A stretch of DNA of 48,998 nt. Source: JAICTV01 sp035634055 (GTDB lineage: Bacteria; Planctomycetota; Phycisphaerae; Tepidisphaerales; Tepidisphaeraceae). Shown in pieces: positions 1-10,105 of this stretch; position 1 is the stretch's first letter; each line of letters opens with the position of its first letter. The translations under genes and the position numbers were made by a program. The stretch spans positions 1 to 48,998 of the forward strand of contig DASQDR010000078.1 of the NCBI GenBank assembly GCA_035634055.1, written 5' to 3'. The notes under the pieces were generated by a model, which ran no database searches, was not told where the DNA came from, and saw nothing but the letters and a program-made list of their open reading frames with translations.

Positions 1-63
1 GTCCGGGGCGCACTCGCCCGGATCGTCGGCACGGTGGAGGTTGGCGAAGCTCGGCAGGTCCAT
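1..63 (-). CDS. Possible N-terminus of a truncated gene
   Basis: An ATG on the minus strand opens a frame reading MDLPSFANLHRADDPGECAPD that runs off the window edge. It lies 36 bp after the stop of the O-antigen ligase gene on the same strand, so it could be the next gene of exopolysaccharide module A. There is no convincing ribosome binding site and too little sequence to name a family. It may be a chance frame. Confidence 0.3.
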   Translation of the reverse strand, partial: MDLPSFANLHRADDPGECAPD

Positions 64-99
64 GAGGAAATCGGGAGGCGGACGGTTGCGCGAGGTCGG

Positions 100-2610
100 T
101 TAACGGGCGGCGGTCTGGCGGTCGCGGATGGAGGTGATCAGGGCCTGCGCGTCGCGCATGTCGGGCCGCAGCCTCAGGCAGATTCGCGCCTCGCGGACGG
201 CTTCCTCGTAGTGGCCGATCTTGTCGAGCAGGCGGGCGAGGCGCAGCCGCCAGTCGACGTGGCCGTAATCGAGGGTGAGGGCGCGGCGGTAGTAGTCGAT
301 GGCGCTGGCGTCGGTCCCCTGCCGCGCGTACAGGTCCGCCAGTTCCGCCAGCGTCGCCGCCCGAGCGCCCGGCCGGTCCGCGGCGGCCTGGGCGAGCGAC
401 AGCGCCTCGGCCCGGCACCGGGCGACGAGCGCTTCCTGCCCCGCGAGCGATTCCAGCCGATCCGCCAAGCTCGCCAGCGCCGAGTGGTCCCCCGCCGCCG
501 CCGCATGCGCCAGGTCGGGTCGCTCAAGCCGGAGGTACAACTCGCTCACGGCGGGGGCGAGAAGCCGATCTAGTTGCGCAGCCCGCCGCGCGGCGCGGAC
601 GCTGTCGTCCCAACGCTTCTCCTCGGCCTCGAGCGCGGCGGCGGCGAAGCACGCGCCGGGGTCGTAGCCGGCCAGCCGATAGCCCGTGCGGATGTGCCGC
701 CCGCCCTCGGGGCGCATTAGCGCGAATCGCTCGAGCTGCCCGGCGAAAGAATGGATCCGGCCGAAGGTCGGGCAGAGCGCGCGGGACTCGTGCAGTTCCG
801 AAACGACCCGCTCGGCGAACTCCACCTCGTCCGATGTCAGTTCCAACGGCTCGGCGGTGGGATCGGCGGCGCGGCTGATCGACCGCCAGCGGTAGACGTT
901 GAGCCAGAAGCGATAAGTGACGTCGCCGGGCGCCAGGGCGACCGCCTCGCCCGCTTCGCCGATCAGCGCGGCGTAGTCCTCGTCGCTCCCCTGGTCCCAC
1001 CCCTTGTCGTCTAGCTGCGCTTCCACCTCCGCGGCGCGGGTCCAGGCAGCCTCGGCGCGGCGGGAGCGGTCGGCGGCGGCGAGGCAGACGAACGCGACGC
1101 ACACCGTGGCGGCCGCGGCGACGGCACGAGTCGCGACCACCACCCGGCGCGGCCGTGCTTGGCGCGACGACGCCGCCGCAAGGTGCCGGCCGAACTGGGA
1201 CAGGCTCACCAACAGTCCCGTCGACACCGCCGTCAGCGCCGCGTTGGCCGGCACGTGCTGGCCGAAGTCGCTCAGGCTGTGCACCACGATCGCCAGCAGG
1301 CCGAACCCCAGCCCGAACGCCGCCAGGTGAATCCGCTGCCGCGGCCGCCAGACGCACCGCACGTAGTGGAAGGCGATCATCGCCATGAACGCCAGGCAGA
1401 GCGCCGCGCCCGCCCAGCCGGTCTCCTCCAGCAATTGCGCGTACTCGTTTTCCGCGTGGGTCGAGAGGCCCGCGGCGGCGGAGCGGTCGAACATCGGGAA
1501 GACGAACTCGTGCGTCCCCAGCCCGGTCCCCGCCAGCGGAAAACGCGCCGAGAGCGCCCAGAGGTCGCGCAGCACCTCGGCGCGGTTGCCGTTGTCATCG
1601 GCGACGTTCCGCAGCGTCGCCAGCCGCTGGTAGACCGTGTCGAAGCCGGCGTAAAGCAGCCCGCCGAAGATGGCGATGCCCAGCACGACGACCATCGCGC
1701 CGCGGCCGCGCGTCTGGCGGCGGCGCGCCAGCACCGCGCCCGTCGCCGCGCCGGCGACCAACATCGAGATCGCGCCGCCGCGCGTGAGCGACATCAGGAC
1801 CGTCGCCGCCGCCAGCACGATCCCGCACGCCCACAGCCAGGGCGGCCCGGCGTGATAGGTGCTGCGCGCGCCGTCGCGGCAGTAGGGTCGCGACGACTCG
1901 TCCAGGCCCATGAGCAGCAGCCCGAGCATCGCCCCGATCGACAAGTTCATGAACTGCCCGAAGTGGCTGTGGTTCATGAACGGCCCGGAGTTGACGTGTC
2001 CCGCGGAAACGAGCCCGTAGATCGTCTGCGCGCCGGCGAGGTTTTGATAGAGCGCGATCGTCGCCACCGCCAGGCCGATGACGGCAACGAGCTTGAGCAG
2101 CCGAGTCACCTGCGGCGCGCTGCGGTAGACGTTGGCGACGACGACGAAGATTGCCGTGATCGCCAGCAGCAGCCGCAGGTCGTGATAGGTCGCGGGAAGG
2201 TAGAAGCTGAGCGGCGCCGCACTGGCCGGCTGGCCCGGCAGGTCGGCGAGAAGCTCCGCCCGCACGGCGTGCGTGTTCGGCGAGATCCACCCCAGCGCCC
2301 GCGCGGGCAGCGGGAGCAGTTGCACGACGATTAGCGCGAGGAACAACAGCGCGGGGAGGTACGCCCACGACCACGTCACCCTCCCGGCCGGGCGGACGAG
2401 CAGCTTGAGCGCCAGCGCCGCCGCCATGCCCGCGGCCAGCGCGATCACCACCTGCTCGCTCCACGCCTCGGTCGCCCCGAAGGCGAGTGGCGCGAAGCAC
2501 AGCAGCGCTGCCAACAGGCACTCGACGACGCCGTCGCAGCGCCGCTCGAAGCGGCTCGATCCGGCGACGGGGTCGATCCCCCCACAAAGATGAAGACTTG
2601 AAGCGCCCAC
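100..2610 (-). CDS. O-antigen ligase/polymerase (Wzy/WaaL-like) with TPR-like C-terminus, module A
   Basis: This is an inner-membrane polysaccharide polymerase or ligase of 836 aa. The N-terminal half holds many hydrophobic segments. The central part has features usual for the Wzy/WaaL family: NHSHFGQFMN, FPLAGTGLGTHEF and a HAENEYAQLLEETG loop. A soluble C-terminal part from about residue 510 has helical repeats that end in a TPR-like stretch (YYRRALTLDYGHVDWRLRLA). The start taken is a GTG that lies 33 bp after the stop of the upstream Wzz-kinase gene, so the two are probably co-transcribed. It is clearly paralogous to the protein at 39359-41971, sharing ALCPTFG, DFGQHVPANA and the ENEY loop. 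The family call is firm; whether it polymerises repeat units or ligates them to an acceptor cannot be told from sequence. Confidence 0.85.
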   Translation of the reverse strand: MGASSLHLCGGIDPVAGSSRFERRCDGVVECLLAALLCFAPLAFGATEAWSEQVVIALAAGMAAALALKLLVRPAGRVTWSWAYLPALLFLALIVVQLLPLPARALGWISPNTHAVRAELLADLPGQPASAAPLSFYLPATYHDLRLLLAITAIFVVVANVYRSAPQVTRLLKLVAVIGLAVATIALYQNLAGAQTIYGLVSAGHVNSGPFMNHSHFGQFMNLSIGAMLGLLLMGLDESSRPYCRDGARSTYHAGPPWLWACGIVLAAATVLMSLTRGGAISMLVAGAATGAVLARRRQTRGRGAMVVVLGIAIFGGLLYAGFDTVYQRLATLRNVADDNGNRAEVLRDLWALSARFPLAGTGLGTHEFVFPMFDRSAAAGLSTHAENEYAQLLEETGWAGAALCLAFMAMIAFHYVRCVWRPRQRIHLAAFGLGFGLLAIVVHSLSDFGQHVPANAALTAVSTGLLVSLSQFGRHLAAASSRQARPRRVVVATRAVAAAATVCVAFVCLAAADRSRRAEAAWTRAAEVEAQLDDKGWDQGSDEDYAALIGEAGEAVALAPGDVTYRFWLNVYRWRSISRAADPTAEPLELTSDEVEFAERVVSELHESRALCPTFGRIHSFAGQLERFALMRPEGGRHIRTGYRLAGYDPGACFAAAALEAEEKRWDDSVRAARRAAQLDRLLAPAVSELYLRLERPDLAHAAAAGDHSALASLADRLESLAGQEALVARCRAEALSLAQAAADRPGARAATLAELADLYARQGTDASAIDYYRRALTLDYGHVDWRLRLARLLDKIGHYEEAVREARICLRLRPDMRDAQALITSIRDRQTAAR

Positions 2611-2643
2611 GGTTCCACGCCCCCGCTGCGAAACAACCTGACG

Positions 2644-4971
<2,328 letters not shown>

Positions 4972-5113
4972 GCCTCCCGTCACAACTCTGCGCCGATCCA
5001 CGTCACCTTCAGCCACCTCGGCCTGCCGCGCCGCATGCAAACAGTGCGGCGCGAGCCGGGGCGCCAGGGCCGGGCGTTGCGGCGGTCCGCTCGCGCCCGG
5101 CTTGGCCCTGCGA

Positions 5114-5437
5114 CTAGTGCTTCTTCTTGTTCTTCGAGTGGCCCCTCTTGTCGTGCTTGTCGTCCTTGCACGGTGGCTTGGGCTTGCTGGGGCTCCGCGG
5201 CGTGCAGTGGCGCGGGTCCGGCTTGCACGGCATTGGCGGGCAGACGATCTTCTTCGCGTCCTTCTTCGGCGGCTGCGGCTTGCAGGTGAACGGGTTGAAC
5301 ACCGTCTGCTTCGACGCCGTCTTAGCGGGCGCCGGAGCATTCTTCGCCGCCGCCGCGCTGCTGGCGGTCGCCGCCAGCCCACAGCACAGTGCCGCCGCCG
5401 CCGCGGTGTGGACCATCGCCTTCGTCTTGGGCTTCAT
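5114..5437 (-). CDS. Small secreted Lys/Pro/Cys-rich protein, module A
   Basis: This is a 107-aa protein of no recognised family. It has a basic N-terminus, a hydrophobic Ala-rich segment and a likely signal-peptidase site near SSAAAA-KN. The mature part is rich in Lys and Pro, with several Cys (FTCKPQPP, VCPPMPCKPD, PPCKDDKHD), and ends in a basic run (GHSKNKKKH). A strong ribosome binding site, AAGGAGG, lies 6 bp before the ATG, which fixes the start and argues that it is a real gene. It opens the exopolysaccharide cluster and has a counterpart in the same place in module B (37613-37927). A role in binding acidic polysaccharide or at the cell surface is inference. Confidence 0.72.
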   Translation of the reverse strand: MKPKTKAMVHTAAAAALCCGLAATASSAAAAKNAPAPAKTASKQTVFNPFTCKPQPPKKDAKKIVCPPMPCKPDPRHCTPRSPSKPKPPCKDDKHDKRGHSKNKKKH

Positions 5438-5862
5438 CACGAACCTCCTTCGAGTGAGATGTGGATCGTCGGTGGCCGCACGCGCGCCCGCCCTGCGCGG
5501 GGCCCGTGCGACGCAGACGTGAAATGTCTCGCCGGAACGTGCGGCAAGTCGGCCGGACGGGCGCGGGCTCCGCCCCCGTCGGCTACCCGACACACCCTGC
5601 CGTGACCCCGATGGGGCAGGCCCTGCGAGCGTACCGCCTGGGCAGGCGGGGTGTCGGAAGAAATGGCAAACGGCGGCCCGCGGAGCGCGAACGGGCGAGA
5701 ATCTGGGGAGAGCTTGACGCCGGTACGGCAGGAAGGCTGCGTTTTGCAACGAGACAAGCAGTTTCAGTCGGCCGGGCAGGGCGGCGCGGGGCGGAACAGA
5801 GCGGGGCCGAATAGAGCGGGGGAACTTGGCGGGGCGGAACGGCGCGGACGGGCGCCCAGCGG
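5438..5862. other. Gap of 425 bp upstream of exopolysaccharide module A
   Basis: No gene is supported here. This gap must hold the promoter and leader of the module A genes read leftwards, since the gene on the other side ends at 5863. GC-rich short repeats are visible: GCGGGGCGGAAC occurs at 5786-5797 and again at 5829-5840. A loose inverted pair (CCGACAC near 5590 and GTGTCGG near 5652) also occurs. No clear -10/-35 pair, and no riboswitch consensus, was recognised on the minus strand. Confidence 0.5.
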
Positions 5863-6897
5863 TCAGTCGTCGCCGGGGATGAGCCGTGGGTTGACGAGGA
5901 TCCTCGCCGGCGGCTCGTCGCGGTTCTTAATGCGGGCGGCGAGTCGGCGGACGGCGTGGCGGGCGATCTCCGCCGCCCCCAGCTCCACGCTCGCCGGGCG
6001 CGGGTGCAGCGTCGACAGGCGGACCATCTCGTTATCGCAGGAAACCACCACCACGTCGCGCCCCGGCTCCATCCCGGCCTCGCGCAGCAGGCGGTAAACG
6101 TGGACCGTCTCCTCGTCGCGCGTGACGAACAGCCCGAGCTTGCCGCTGTGGCGCGCCGCCAACTGGCGGACCAACGCGCCCAGGTCCGGGTGCGTGACGG
6201 CGCGCGGCCCGTAGGCGCCGACCGGCACCGCGCCGTCCGCCTGGAGGTAAACCGCCGGGAGCACGCCCGCCGCCTCGGTGGCGGCCATGAAGCCTTGCGC
6301 CCGCAGCTTGCTCAGGTCCCAGAGCGGGCGGCCGCTCAGGAAGGCGAGCTCGCGCAGCCCGCGCCCGAGCAGGTACTCGCCCGCCACGTAGCCGATGGCG
6401 TTGTTGTCGGCGCCGATGTGGTCGATCGCCACCGGCGCGAGCTGCCCGCCCATCACGCGCACCACCGGCAGGTGTTCGCTGACCAAGTGGACATCCTTGG
6501 TCGTCAGGCCCGGGTTGATGAAGACGACCGCGCCGCCGACCTCCTGCCGGCGCAGCACGGGGCTGAGCTGCGCCGGGTCGGGCATCTCCGCCATCAGCAC
6601 GCCCATCTGGTGCTCCTGGGCCGCGCGCGTCAGCTCGGCGACGACGCTGGCGATCACCGGCACCTCGAACCACCCGCGGTAGCTTTGCCCCAGGCTGACG
6701 ATGGCGATGGTGGTGTGGCGGGCGGTCGCGCTGCTGCGGGAGCGGCGGCGAACCTGCCGCGGCGGGAGCTGCAACTCCTCCATCGCCTTTCGGACCATCT
6801 CCGCCATCTGCGGGTTCACCGGGCGGCTGTTGTTCAACACCCGCGACACGGTGGCGATGGAGACCCCGGCCTTGGCGGCGATTTGCGATACAGACAT
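5863..6897 (-). CDS. LacI-family transcriptional regulator
   Basis: This is a DNA-binding repressor of 344 aa. The start is the ATG giving MSVSQIAAKAGVSIATVSR, the typical LacI helix-turn-helix at residues 1-22, followed by the hinge helix region VLNNSRPVNPQMAEMV. The rest matches a periplasmic-binding-protein-like sugar sensor (IAIVSLGQSYRGWF, IGADNNAIGYVAGEYLL, LAFLSGRP, VVVVSCDNEMV). A ribosome binding site AGGAG lies 11 bp upstream. It is divergent from the BNR-protein gene at 7255 and faces a group of glycoside hydrolase genes, so it probably controls that locus in response to a breakdown product. The effector is unknown. Confidence 0.9.
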   Translation of the reverse strand: MSVSQIAAKAGVSIATVSRVLNNSRPVNPQMAEMVRKAMEELQLPPRQVRRRSRSSATARHTTIAIVSLGQSYRGWFEVPVIASVVAELTRAAQEHQMGVLMAEMPDPAQLSPVLRRQEVGGAVVFINPGLTTKDVHLVSEHLPVVRVMGGQLAPVAIDHIGADNNAIGYVAGEYLLGRGLRELAFLSGRPLWDLSKLRAQGFMAATEAAGVLPAVYLQADGAVPVGAYGPRAVTHPDLGALVRQLAARHSGKLGLFVTRDEETVHVYRLLREAGMEPGRDVVVVSCDNEMVRLSTLHPRPASVELGAAEIARHAVRRLAARIKNRDEPPARILVNPRLIPGDD

Positions 6898-7254
6898 CCC
6901 GGCACACGCTCCTGAGGGAGATCCCGTGATCTCATTATGCGATCCCACGGGAAAAGAGACAACCGATTCCGAAGCCGCTTTTCCCGCGCCCGGCCTTGTC
7001 CCGGCGAGGGTGCAGAGGGCCGCTGAGCCGCTGCCGCCGCGCCGAACACGGTCTGATAATTCATTGACGCCCCGCCGCTTGCAGCGGCTCCTGCCATCAG
7101 CATCGGTGCCGTTGCGTGCGCCGGCGACGGCCGGGTACCGTTCAGGCACGTCCGCACTTGCTCGGGAAAACCCGTTGACGTCCGGGAAAAGGTGAAGCAA
7201 GTTAACATTGTCGCGGCTCGGGGGTCAGTCTCACCGGTTGAAGGGAGCGATCTT
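6898..7254. other. Divergent promoter region between the LacI gene and the BNR-protein gene
   Basis: This 357-bp gap holds the start regions of both divergent genes. No coding frame is supported. Inverted repeats next to the regulator start are listed separately. A TTGACG hexamer at 7175-7180 lies upstream of the BNR gene, but no matching -10 at normal spacing was found. The BNR gene has a good ribosome binding site, AAGGGAG, at 7241-7247. Confidence 0.5.
6918..6952. promoter_or_regulatory. Candidate LacI-type operator: overlapping inverted repeats
   Basis: Two inverted repeats overlap just upstream of the regulator start: GAGATC-CCGT-GATCTC (6918-6933) and TCCCGTG-N17-CACGGGA (6922-6952). 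Their position between a LacI gene and a catabolic gene suits autoregulation and pathway control. The link to this regulator is inference. Confidence 0.35.
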
Positions 7255-8592
7255 ATGAAGCGTTCACGTCTCCGGAATCAGCGTGCGTGGGTGATGGCCG
7301 CCTTCGCCCTGCTGGCGGGGCTGGCGTCGGCGACGCGAGAGTCGCGGGCGGCGGAGCCGGTGCTCATGCCGCTGGGGCCGGCGTGGGCGGCGAACTCCGT
7401 CAACACCACCGTCTTCCGCAACGACCCGATCACCACCCACGCCGACCAACAGTACGCGGCCTATTACGACGCCAACGGCAAGGTCGTCATCGCCACGCGC
7501 ACGATCGGGCAGAAGGAGTGGAAGACGACCAGCACGAATTTGACCGGCAACATCAAGGACGCGCACAACGGCATCTCGATCATCGCCGACGGAGCGGGTT
7601 ACCTGCACGTCTCCTGGGACCACCACAACCACCCGCTGCGCTACGTGCGCAGCAAGTCGCCCGGGTCGGTGGAGCTCACCGACAAGATGCCGATGACCGG
7701 CGAGAACGAGAAGACCGTGAGCTACCCGCAGTTCTTCGCGCTGCCGGACGGGAACCTGATCTTCTTCTACCGCGAGGGCGCCTCCGGGCGGGGAAACCTC
7801 GCGCTCAACCATTACGACGCCAAGGCGCAGAAGTGGACGCAGGTCCACGCGAACCTGATCAGCGGCGAGAACAAGCGCAACGCCTATCCGCAGTCTTGCG
7901 TGGACGCCAAGGGGTCCATCCACGTCTCGTGGGTCTGGCGCGACTCGCCGGACGTGGCCACCAACCACGACCTCTGCTACGCGCGCTCGGACGACGGCGG
8001 CAAAACGTGGAAGAAGTCGGACGGCTCCGCCTACGCCCTGCCCATCACCGCCGCCACTGCCGAGATCGCGTCGCCCGTCCCGCAGAAGCACGAGCTGATC
8101 AACCAGACCTCGATGTGCGCCGACGAGCAGGGCCGGCCGGTCATCGCCACTTATTTCCGCCCGCAGGGGCAGCAGGTCCCACAGTATTTCGTCATCCACC
8201 ACGACGGCCGCGCGTGGAAGACGGTGCAGGCGACGCAGCGCAAGACCCCGTTCAGCCTGAGCGGCGGCGGGTCGAAGGCAATCCCCATCTCCCGCCCGCA
8301 GGTGTTCGCCACCAGCGCCGGCGGGAAGACAAGCGTCGGGATGATCTTCCGCGACGCCGAGCGCGACAGCCGCGTTTCGCTGGCCCACTGCCCGGACCTG
8401 TCGGCGCCGCAGTGGAACGTGCGCGACCTGACGGATTTCACCGTGCAATTCTGGGAACCGTCCTACGACCACGTCCGCTGGACGCGTGACGGCGTGCTGA
8501 ACCTCTACGTCCAACGCAGCGGCCAGGGCGACGCCGAGACGCTGCAAGCGGTCGAGCCGCAGACGGCGCAGGTGCTGGAGTGGAAGCCGTAG
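7255..8592 (+). CDS. Secreted BNR-4 repeat beta-propeller protein, possible polysaccharide lyase
   Basis: This is a 445-aa exported protein with a signal peptide (hydrophobic AAFALLAGLASA, likely cut after SRAA). The fold looks like a BNR-4 beta-propeller: repeated blades with SVDAKGSIHVSW-like, YARSDDGGKTWKKS and LPDGNLIFFYREG strands. The segment DAHNGISI...SWDHHNHPLRY resembles the His-bearing part of ulvan lyases of PL24/PL25, which share this fold. The match is by eye, so substrate and lyase activity are uncertain; some relatives are annotated only as BNR proteins. The start ATG has AAGGGAG 7 bp upstream. It is divergent from the LacI gene and convergent with the GH16 gene, so it may be a one-gene transcript under the same control. 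Confidence 0.78.
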   Translation: MKRSRLRNQRAWVMAAFALLAGLASATRESRAAEPVLMPLGPAWAANSVNTTVFRNDPITTHADQQYAAYYDANGKVVIATRTIGQKEWKTTSTNLTGNIKDAHNGISIIADGAGYLHVSWDHHNHPLRYVRSKSPGSVELTDKMPMTGENEKTVSYPQFFALPDGNLIFFYREGASGRGNLALNHYDAKAQKWTQVHANLISGENKRNAYPQSCVDAKGSIHVSWVWRDSPDVATNHDLCYARSDDGGKTWKKSDGSAYALPITAATAEIASPVPQKHELINQTSMCADEQGRPVIATYFRPQGQQVPQYFVIHHDGRAWKTVQATQRKTPFSLSGGGSKAIPISRPQVFATSAGGKTSVGMIFRDAERDSRVSLAHCPDLSAPQWNVRDLTDFTVQFWEPSYDHVRWTRDGVLNLYVQRSGQGDAETLQAVEPQTAQVLEWKP

Positions 8593-8605
8593 CGCGTCGA
8601 TCAGA

Positions 8606-8623
8606 GGAGGGCGCACGCCCTCC
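8606..8623 (+). terminator. Hairpin after the BNR gene
   Basis: GGAGGGC-GCAC-GCCCTCC forms a perfect 7-bp stem with a 4-base loop, 13 bp after the stop codon. There is no following T-run, so the terminator call is tentative. Confidence 0.4.
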
Positions 8624-8684
8624 CCCGGTCCCCCAGGCAGGGTAAGGGACGGCGCGGCGCACGGCGCCGATCGGTGCAAGGAGT

Positions 8685-8747
8685 ATTGACGATTGAAGAC
8701 TTTGAACGGCTGCCGGTCGCGCGCTGTTCAAGTCTTCAATTGTCAAT
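8685..8747. repeat. Long inverted repeat between convergent genes
   Basis: The left arm from ATTGACGATTGAAGACTT at 8685 pairs with the right arm GTTCAAGTCTTCAATTGTC (8726-8744, continuing AAT). The arms are 22-23 bases with one mismatch and one extra base, around an 18-base GC-rich loop. The AT-rich arms stand out from the surroundings. Its place between two convergent genes suits a two-way terminator or a dispersed hairpin element. Confidence 0.7.
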
Positions 8748-8781
8748 TCTCAATCGCCGGAGCCCGACCCTCACCCTAACG

Positions 8782-8805
8782 CCTCTCCCGGAGTACTGGG
8801 CGAGG
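8782..8805. repeat. Short hairpin CCTCTCCCGG/CTGGGCGAGG
   Basis: CCTCTCCCGG-AGTA-CTGGGCGAGG forms an imperfect stem next to a CCCTCACCCTAAC stretch. This resembles a widespread non-coding hairpin motif in GC-rich genomes; that comparison is from memory. It is the third hairpin in the 237-bp gap. Confidence 0.45.
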
Positions 8806-8829
8806 GGACCGTGCAAGGGCGCGGTACGG

Positions 8830-10095
8830 TTACCTCACCGCCACATCATCGAAGAGCGCCGCGGCCGCCTTGTCAGAGGCTTGGCAGTAGATGGTCGCGG
8901 TTGTCGCGTTTTCGCCGGTCGTAAAGCTCACCTCGACCTGCTGGTAGTCGCCCTTCCCGCTGGCCTTGGCGAAGGTCTCTTCGCCGCCGTGGTTCTTCAC
9001 GCCCAGCCGCGCTTCGCCGGCGTCGGTCAGCGGCTTGATCCAGCCGGTCAGGCGGTACGGGGTGCGCGGCTTCAGGCCGTAGATCTTCTGCTCGCTGGTG
9101 GACGGCCCGCCGTCGACGCGGAGGGCGTGCTTGCCGGTGCGCGCGTCGTACCCGACGACGACCGCCTGGCCGGCTCGCCCCCACGGCTCGCGCGCGTCGG
9201 ACTCAAAGCCATCGTTGTGGATGATCGGCCCCTCCGGCCGCTCGTACACGCGCACGTAGTCGACGGCGAAGGTGTTGGGGAAGACGGTGGCGGCGGTCGG
9301 CGGGCTGCCCGATTCCACGCCGCTGTTGAGCAGGATGTAGTGCCGGTCGTCGGTCACGTGATCGCCGTAGACGCGCTTCGTGACCTTGCCGTCGATGTGG
9401 TAGACCTGGTAGCCCGGGCCCCACTCCATGCCGTAGACGGTCCAGCCGGTCGGGAGCGGCGAGTGGGTCATCTGGTCGTCCCACCTCTCCTTGCCACCGC
9501 CGCTCGGTCGATAGCACAGTCCCTGGTGCGAGCGGTTGTTGCTGGTCCAGATCTCGCAAATGTCCATCTCGGGCGGCCACCCTTCGGCCAGCGTCCAGAA
9601 CGCCGGCCAGAGCCCCGGCCCGGCGTCCACCGGCAGCTTCACGCGCGCTTCCCAGTAGCCGTAGCGGTGGCGGAACGACTTGGCGGTGGTGATGAGGCCC
9701 TGGGTGAAATGGAAGGTCCGGCCCTTCTTGTCGACCACATCCTCGCGGCGGGTGAGCAGTTTCAGGGCGCCGGAGTCGACGGCGATGTTGTGGTCCAGGA
9801 TGTAGCTGGCGTACTGCTCGTTGTGATGACGCCCGGTGCCGTCGGTGCCGCCCCAGGGCAGGCCGATCGACCACTTGTCGCGATCGAGCGCTTGGCCGGA
9901 GAACTCGTCGTTCCACACCAGCTTCCAGCGCGTGCCGTCACCGGAGGTGAGGAACGTCGCGCCCGCGAGGTCCGGCGGCGGCGGCGGGTCTGCCGCGGCG
10001 GCGGCGGCGGCGGCGGGCCGCGTCGCCTGCGCGAGCGTGATCGAGGCGGAAGCGAGCCACACCAGGAGGGCCGCGAGCAGCGATGAGTGGGTCAT
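8830..10095 (-). CDS. Secreted GH16 family glycoside hydrolase with C-terminal carbohydrate-binding-like domain
   Basis: This is a 421-aa endo-acting beta-glycanase of family GH16. It has a signal peptide (LLAALLVWLASASITLAQ), then an Ala run and PPPPPD linker. The GH16 domain spans about 50-290 and carries the ExDxxE catalytic motif as EMDICE near residues 178-183, with upstream WNDEFSG and YGYWEARVKLP strands. The C-terminal 130 aa (GFESDAREPWGRAG ... GWIKPL ... LFDDVAVR) look like a CBM4/9-type jelly roll. GH16 includes agarases, porphyranases, carrageenases and laminarinases, and the subfamily cannot be fixed here. The ATG lies 10 bp after the stop of the GH43-like gene, so the two form an operon. 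Confidence 0.88.
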   Translation of the reverse strand: MTHSSLLAALLVWLASASITLAQATRPAAAAAAAADPPPPPDLAGATFLTSGDGTRWKLVWNDEFSGQALDRDKWSIGLPWGGTDGTGRHHNEQYASYILDHNIAVDSGALKLLTRREDVVDKKGRTFHFTQGLITTAKSFRHRYGYWEARVKLPVDAGPGLWPAFWTLAEGWPPEMDICEIWTSNNRSHQGLCYRPSGGGKERWDDQMTHSPLPTGWTVYGMEWGPGYQVYHIDGKVTKRVYGDHVTDDRHYILLNSGVESGSPPTAATVFPNTFAVDYVRVYERPEGPIIHNDGFESDAREPWGRAGQAVVVGYDARTGKHALRVDGGPSTSEQKIYGLKPRTPYRLTGWIKPLTDAGEARLGVKNHGGEETFAKASGKGDYQQVEVSFTTGENATTATIYCQASDKAAAALFDDVAVR

Positions 10096-10105
10096 GCGAT
10101 GGTGC

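Noticed and set aside
1159..2334. A 391-codon plus-strand frame opposite the module A polymerase gene
   Set aside because: The text is Arg/Gln/His/Pro-rich as expected from the shadow of a membrane-protein gene in GC-rich DNA.
5438..5862. c-di-GMP riboswitch upstream of module A
   Set aside because: A few GCAAAACGC and GCAGCC strings are present on the minus strand, but the full consensus and its stems are not.
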